From Kuschelorhynchus macadamiae (taxonomy: Eukaryota > Arthropoda > Insecta > Coleoptera > Curculionidae): a stretch of 64,000 bases of DNA. The stretch is taken from assembly GCA_030620095.1 (NCBI GenBank), contig JAUTXW010004489.1, positions 582,501-646,500 on the forward strand, in the 5' to 3' direction. The notes beneath the pieces were generated by a model. The model saw nothing but the letters and a program-made list of their open reading frames with translations, did no database searches and had not been told where the DNA came from. The translations under genes were made by a program, and so were the position numbers. Of this stretch, positions 57,431-64,000 are shown piece by piece (within the stretch, counting starts at the first letter, position 1; every line of letters begins with the position of its first letter).

Positions 57431-57439
57431 ATATTAAAC

Positions 57440-58150
57440 ATTATATAAAACCAGTATTACAGAGATTTGACATGTATAGAGTATTTCTTTATACTCTGAC
57501 ATGTATTTTCGCCTTTTATTTTTTGAAATACAAAAAAAGTGCAAATACAAATTTCTTGATTTTACGTGAAATATCTTTTGGTGCTATGACAAACAAAAGC
57601 ATTAAAAAGCAAACAACTTGTGTTTTTGTAAATGGAACACATTATATTTGTATGGCGGTTGGAAAGAACTTCTCTTCCTTATTTCGAAAAAAGCACTGAA
57701 CTTTAAAAATTTAGTAAAAAGTAAAATAATTAAAATTCAAATAGCCTTGGATGATGTTAAAAGAAACAAAATCGATTTAATATGACACATACATTATTTA
57801 TACGGTAGTGAAACTGACCAATTTTGTTTCTTCTGATAACATCACCCATGGCTGGTTCGATTTTTGTAGTATTACTTTTTACTAATTTTTAATGCTCAAT
57901 ATATCAAAAAGGGTTAAATCAAATGACATTGCATTTATATTTTTGAAATCAGGATGGAAAGATCTTTCCATAATTTTCACAGCTTTTTCATGCTTTTTTG
58001 TCATATCAAATGTTTTGCGTCAAATTTTACAAGTTTTGTATTTACACTTTTTTGTATCTCAAAAGATAAATGGCAAAAATGCATTCCAAAATATTAAAAA
58101 ACCACCCTGTACTTCAAACTCAAACCTCACGAGCCATTACTCGTGGTAAT
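57440..58150. mobile_element. Foldback MITE-like palindromic element
   Basis: Imperfect inverted repeats over almost the entire stretch: 'tttttgaaatacaaaaaaag' (57520) against the complement of 'cttttttgtatctcaaaaga' (58047), 'gctatgacaaacaaaagcat' (57583) against 'atgcttttttgtcatatc' (57990), and a central hairpin around 'gatgttaaaagaaacaaaat' (57753) and 'attttgtttcttctgataac' (57820). The two ORFs inside are shadows of the arms. Confidence 0.7.
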
Positions 58151-60000
58151 TACGTTACTGACTATATAAAATAAAGCAATATTTTTTCAGCGGACATTTC
58201 AACGTAGTCCTTGGAAATTCTTACCTAATATTCTGCAGTAATCTTTTAAATAATGACAACGATGTACTGTACAAAACCAAACTCCAGTTTTCATATAAAT
58301 TATATTTAGAGATATTAATTACGCAATAAGCCTTAAAAATTTTATAAAACATAATATACCGTATATATACATATTAAAGCTATCTTATCTGAAATTGAGA
58401 TAATCCTTGTTATATTTGTCGCACTAAGCACCATATCACAATTTTCTTTGTATACACACAGTATCTAATTACACACTTACATATTTTATTTTTGAATAAC
58501 TATTTGTGTGCTTGATTTAACATTAGTTAGCAATAAATTTATTTTAACACAATATATTTGTAAATTCAAAACAAAACTTATTATTCTAGGTTTAAAGCGA
58601 AACTTTGGTTCAGGTATGTATTTGTAGTATGTAGAAAATAAATGTTTTAGTCTGACAAAAAGTACAATTTTACATTTGGACTTCTATTGCATTAATAAAT
58701 TATAGTTGTTTATTTTACTAAGGCTATCACACGTATAATAAGATCTGATACAATGCAAGAAAAAGCCTTTGATTTGTTGAATGATAAAAGTAAATTATCC
58801 GTTAAATTGCACATAGAATTAACTATCTCTAAAAACGTTTCATCGTTTCTGTAAAAGTAACTGTCATATACCCAGTCAATTTAAACGATAATACAAATAT
58901 TATGCTAGCTTAAAAATCGGCGACTTGTTTAGGTAACCTGTTTTTTAACAAAAATTTTTCGTAACAGTTTTCTATTCCCCTGACGTTATATATTTTCCTG
59001 AAGGACAAAAAAACAGTCTCAAAGAAAAACGCAATCTGCTCCTTGGGCACATGATATAGTTTTTATCCCCTTACAACTTGTCTGTTTTAGGCTTTAGATG
59101 CAATTTTTTCTGTTAAAGTTATGGCTTTATCCTATAATTTTAGAGAAGTATGGTTTCATACATGGTGTTACATATTCGAAGCGATATACATACTTATATC
59201 ATATAAACCATAAGAGATACAAAGTTGGCTAAATTGGGACAAAGCTGTGCACTTTAATTACTCAGTAATTTTCGGATTAGAAATCTAAAAAAGTCCCTAA
59301 ACCGAAATATATCATGTGACATTACTATTGGTATTATCTAAAAATATAAAGCACATTTAAAAGGCAACTGTATATCTTCTTTATTAAAAGTTTTATTTTT
59401 CAAAACTGGCATAATATTTTTCAGCATTTAGATACCGAACAGGAACGAAAAAAATAAATATTTTATCAAAAATTATAAACACAAATATTCGATTTCAGTA
59501 ACTCATTTTTTGTATTTAGTTGTATAATTTAGAATGCAAGTACTGGTTTAAGAATTAAAAAATAGTAAGTTATTTTAGAAAGCAATTACATTTCTAGAGC
59601 CTTATGTTACCCACTTACAAAAAAGTATACTCAATAGGTGAAAAAAATAGATTAGAATTGTATAGAATATAATAATATAATATGTAAAATCGCTAAATAT
59701 ACCTTTACCTACAACTTCCCTTGACAGAATTCAACTAATTACAATAGCAGTCTAAATATGCCTATCATTATGTGGTAATAACAAATCAGTAAGATAGGAG
59801 ACATGGTTTACATAATATTTTCGGAGCTTCCAATCAGGAGCCAGTATTTCCGGGGGGGGCCGATACCACGACGTCCGCGGATGGGGGTCAATGACCTCAC
59901 ACGTGTTACGCCTCGTGACATCCGCGATTGGGATTAATGATCATACCTACCTTACGCGTGTCATCTTGAATATCGAATATATTTACACGCAGATTACTAA
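58151..60000. other. AT-rich, no gene seen
   Basis: No ORF or mobile-element motif. A small GC-rich block at 59845-59965 contains two related units, 'gacgtccgcggatgggggtc' and 'gacatccgcgattgggatta', about 60 bases apart. Confidence 0.45.
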
Positions 60001-60275
60001 TTATTAATTAATGATGCTTTTATATTAATTACTTAGGGAAGTCAGTGAAATTAGCATACCAGTATAAGGTAGTGATTTAATATTTTTTATAGAGCATGTC
60101 AATAAATCTTCGTTTATATGTGAATCTTTTTCGTTGGGAACCCACTTTTCATTTTTTCGGGTCATTTTTGCTTTGCTTTGAAGAAAGGGGTAAATCAATA
60201 AATTACGTCTTAAATATATTAAACGTTTCAATATTTTCTTTTACACGAAGATTCTTATTTAATGAAATGAAGGAT

Positions 60276-61103
60276 GCAGGATATATTTAATTACTTAGGG
60301 AAGCTGGTGCTTAAAAGCCTTGATTTCAATAGTTCTAGATATAGTGCAATGTGATAATACGCAATTCAGAAACCAACATTTAAAAGGGTGATTTTTAACT
60401 TGCTTTTCTTTAGGATAAATGGAAGTAAATCAAAAAATCAGTAAACTTTCACGTATTCTTACATCAAGAACTCGTATTGAAAAATCCCAATTATGATATA
60501 TTTGGGAAATACATTACACATCCATATTTTTCATAGAAATCATTAAACTGATAAAAACCACAATTTTTTCAGATTTTATCAAACCCTGCAACTTTTTTTG
60601 TGCTTACCTAATATTTTTTCGATTGAACCCGCAATATTTACTCCCCCAGCGGTTTTCCGCAGAGGATTGAGCTAAAGATGACTTACATATTATGCTGAAT
60701 GAGGTTTAAATGTAGGATATATTTAATTACTTAAGGAAGATGGTGTATAAAACCCTTGATTTTAGTATTTTTAGATAAAGTGCAATTTAATAACGCGCAA
60801 TTCAGAAGCCAACATTTTAAGAGGGTGGAGTGATTTTTTTGCTTGGTTTTCTTCTGGATAAAAGAAAGTAAATCAAAATATGAATAAACTCCCACGTATA
60901 CGTTACTCTTGTACATCGAGAACTCGTATTGAGCAAAAAAATCTAATCTATTAGATATTTGGGAAATACATTACGCTTCCATATTTTTCATACAAATCAT
61001 TAAAACTGATTAAAATTACAATTTCTTTAGATTTTATCAAACCCTGTGACTTTTTCACGCCTACCTCATATTTCTTCCACTGAACCCACAATGTTTACCC
61101 CAT
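60276..61103. repeat. Direct repeat, about 437-bp unit, two copies plus a partial third
   Basis: 60276-60644 and 60713-61103 share order and many blocks ('ggatatatttaattactta', 'caagaactcgtattgaaaaa' and 'cgagaactcgtattgagc', 'tttgggaaatacatta'). A partial third copy lies at about 62030-62165. A related start is at about 60025. No coding. Confidence 0.75.
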
Positions 61104-61406
61104 AGTTAGTGATTTTATAAACAAATATTTTCTCGATACGAAATTAGACGTTCTATTAGTAATGCTTACATATAGAAATAAAACATGCAAAATTGGCTGA
61201 TTTGATAAGAATAAAAATAAGTACGAAAGATGTGATACAGATTTTGATATAGATGGAAAAGTAACATCGTTTTTGAACTTACTAACCATTAGACGTACTT
61301 TGACAGGTTGAACTACAAAATTATTTAATGAAAATAATTTTTTCAGGCTTTTTACTTCGTTTTATCAAAGTTTACAGAATAATAATAAATATGTTTTATG
61401 AGGAAC

Positions 61407-61585
61407 TTGGATCGAGAATCGAAGGTGCGCCACTAAATAGGCATATTTGCTTACATAACTGACAATTTTTTATTGCTTTGTTTATGATATATCAGATATT
61501 AAAATTGAGTGAAGTCTGAAGGGTCCACACTAAATAGGCATATTTGACTCTATAACTGAATATTTTTTTATTTAATTTGGTTTTT
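61407..61585. repeat. Short direct repeat, about 105-bp spacing
   Basis: 'ccactaaataggcatatttg' near 61429 and 'cacactaaataggcatattt' near 61529 with similar flanks. Sequence between and around (61.1-62.0 kb) has no ORF. Confidence 0.5.
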
Positions 61586-62169
61586 TAGATATTTACTTTT
61601 TATACAGTCATCTGAATGCAATATTGAGTAGCTCGATGAGGAAATATTTTTTTGTGATTACGAAAGTTTGATAAGATTACTAAAACCGAAGGTTTTGTAG
61701 TTTGAAGGGGAGGATTTTATAATTTATTTTTTCGATACATTCTCCCGTTTACAGGCTGCTGGTTTTTGCATTAGTTATGTTCATTACAAAGAAAAGGCTT
61801 CCTGTATTCTAATTGGTCTAGTTAAGCATATTAGATATTTTTAAAACTCTTGCACACTCACAACAAAATCTGTTTTCAAAGTACATGTATTATAAGGGGA
61901 AAAAAGTGCTCGAGATATGAAAACTCATAAAACTGCCCTTTTTATATTAATTATTTTCCAGGTTTTCAGTCAGTCCTTATTAAGAATCCGTAGAAACAAT
62001 TATCAGACGATTTGTGGTATTCATTAACTTGCATATTTGGGAAACACATGACATTGCAGACCAATATTTTTTTCATAGAGATTGTTGAAAACTGATAATA
62101 ATTGCAATTTCTGCAGATTTTACCAAACCCACGACGTTTTTTTGTGCTTACCGAAATTTTATACAAAAC

Positions 62170-62984
62170 GTAGAGCTACGCGCCTTATTATTAACTTAAA
62201 GCGAGCTTCAATACACTGTCTTGCTATTGTCTGCTTTTGCAACAATTCCACAGATATAATAAAACGATATCTTTTATATAATTCAAGGAGGCTCAATTTT
62301 AAATGTTAATTTAAATTAATAAATAAATACAAAGAACACTGACAAAAACAGGTGATTTGTTTGGTTGGTCTAAAAAATATATCAAAACCATGTAAATTTA
62401 GGATACTGTATCTGAACGATTCCTGCTGCAATACTTTTGAATTATGGGTATATTAGCAAAAGTTTCAATATTTAGGCAATTTTTTCAAGTATTGGGCCTA
62501 CGAGTAATATTTTTAAATAAATAAAAAATATTATATATAAATATATCGCAAATTACTTTTCAAGGCAGGGTATAATTTTTAGTCTACATTTTACATTTTT
62601 AGCATTTTACTAACATATCTATATAAATAGTTTATTACTATGAGCTTATAGACAGTTTCATCAATACATATTAAGTTAGATATTAATTGTAAGACAAATT
62701 TCTGGAAAATATATTTTTCGTTCATAATAATTCGCCTTAATCTTCATAATGCAACATAATCCGTTCCGTGGGTAGTTTTCATTTCGCGAAATATTTGCGC
62801 TTATACATATGAAAAAAAGTGGTCGAAAACTAGACGCGGACATTCTGTTCCATGGTACAAGTACGACACTAGGCTTTTTTAACAATCTCATAAGATCAAA
62901 ATTTACCGTTTATGATTTCAGTCAGCTATACTATTTTTTATATATTTTTAAAACCTCTATATAGATTTCTAGTACTATCTATGC
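62170..62984. other. AT-rich, no gene seen
   Basis: Nothing recognised on either strand up to the LINE. Confidence 0.4.
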
Positions 62985-64000
62985 AAGGATTGGCAAGAAG
63001 TAGCACTCGTCCCAGCTCTAGACCCACCCTCCAACGATTTTTATGGAATTCGTGGTACTTCTTTAAATTGGTTCAAATCTTATCTTGGGAAAAGGCAACA
63101 ACTTGTAAGGGCTAATGGTTCCGATTCTGATTGTAAGTTGATTACAAGTGGAGTCCCTCAAGGTTCAGTCTTGGGACCTATTCTTTTTTTGTTATACATT
63201 AATGAACCTTAAAATTAATGGAAGAATTTCCCTTTTTTCTGACGACACAAGCATAACTTGGAGTGATTTTGATACAACGTCTTTACACTCTAGTATCTCC
63301 AAAGACTTGGTTATAATTAAGGCTTGGTCCGATTCCAATATGCTGTGTTTTAATGTCGATAAAACGGTGGCTTTATCTTATAAGGGAACTTTACAACCAC
63401 TTCAGGTATATAACAGCAATATTGAATACGTAGAGTCGGTTAAATTCCTGGGTTTAAATATAAATAACAACCTAAAATGGTCTAATCATATTGACACCTT
63501 AACTAAAAAACTTTCTACCGCCTGCTTCGCCATTCGATCAGTCTCAAAAGAACTAGACGTTCCTTCTGCCAGACTTACTTATTTCTCTTTATTTGAATCC
63601 CACCTCCGCTATGGCCTTCCCTTTTGGGGCTGCTGTATCACCGAGCAATTTCGTAGTATTTTTATGCTTCAAAAGAGAGCCATTCGTTATTTGTTTGGTC
63701 TAAATAATAGAGCTCACTGCCAATACTATTTCAAGAAACATGAAATATTAACACTTCCTGCATTATTTATTTTGGAAACGGTATGTTTGCTGAGAAAACA
63801 TATAAACACCCTCCCAGAAAGACCACAACATGGATACCCTACTAGAAACTCTAGGCATGATATATATCTTCCCATTCCTTCCTTAGAATTAATAAAAAAA
63901 TCAATTATTTACAACGCCATAAAACTTTACAACAATCTGTCACTACATTTAAAATCTATCCCTATGCTTGCACAATTTCGAAAAAACACCAAAGCATACC
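62985..64000 (+). pseudogene. 5'-truncated LINE reverse transcriptase, runs off the window
   Basis: Begins in the middle of the RT: 'YGIRGTSLNWFKSYLGKRQQ' (63043-63102) and 'SGVPQGSVLGPILFLLYIN' (63148-63204). One frameshift near 63205, then one frame open to the window end: 'LFSDDTS' (the catalytic FADD-type motif reads FSDD, about 63234), 'SVKFLGLNINNNLKWSNHID', 'YGLPFWGC', 'RAIRYLFGL', and 'IIYNAIKLYNNLS' near the edge. This is a Jockey/CR1-like RT and thumb region, distinct from the LINE at 45-47 kb. ATG 63202 is internal, not a start. Confidence 0.85.

Overview
The window is AT-rich eukaryotic DNA made almost entirely of transposable elements, most of them broken and several nested. The element mix (an errantivirus-type Ty3/Gypsy element with env, a Polinton/Maverick, a Penelope-like element, a hAT of the TTF/ZMYM1-like kind, an RTE 3' end with a GATGAT-type tail, Tc1/mariner, tRNA-derived SINE, Jockey/CR1-like LINEs) points to an insect. 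I cannot fix the order; Coleoptera or Hemiptera would fit. I see no convincing single-copy host gene.

Layout. 1-4.9 kb: degenerate large repeat in three copies, one carrying a SINE. 5.1-5.8 kb: LINE ORF1 relic. 6.05-14.44 kb: a nearly full-length, young errantivirus (LTR, PBS, gag, pol, env, PPT, LTR) sitting in a (TA)n tract, with a few stops and frameshifts. 15.45-15.69 kb: LINE endonuclease N-terminus. 15.76-18.87 kb: Polinton-associated and unknown relics, then an RTE 3' fragment at 18.87-19.43 kb. 19.44-44.64 kb: a decayed Polinton/Maverick: protein-primed DNA polymerase B (with recognisable introns), a two-TM protein, an unknown conserved gene, integrase, a DUF8207-like gene, packaging ATPase, PLA2-like protein, adenain-like protease, minor and major capsid genes, and an exonuclease-like gene.

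The Polinton major capsid gene was cut by a composite insertion (two inverted Penelope-like copies, one carrying a hAT) flanked by a 12-bp repeat. A 7.5-kb segment running from the Polinton into that insertion was then tandemly duplicated (26.70-34.23 and 34.23-41.81 kb). The Penelope-like ends carry a hammerhead ribozyme core and a tRNA-like module.

45.28-47.60 kb: LINE with EN C-terminus, RT and 3' tail. 47.63-50.96 kb: Tc1/mariner-type element with a foldback MITE nested inside. 51-53.6 kb: degenerate repeats and a GC-richer island. 54.0-56.4 kb: Ty3/Gypsy relic on the minus strand. 57.4-58.2 kb: second foldback element. 60.2-62.2 kb: degenerate direct repeats. 62.98 kb to the end: 5'-truncated LINE RT that runs off the window.

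In the Polinton the genes would work together as a virus-like module (polymerase and integrase for replication and insertion; ATPase, protease, PLA2-like and capsid proteins for a particle), but every gene seen here has at least one disabling change or deletion. All readings come from inspection of the sequence and remembered family features; no search was run.
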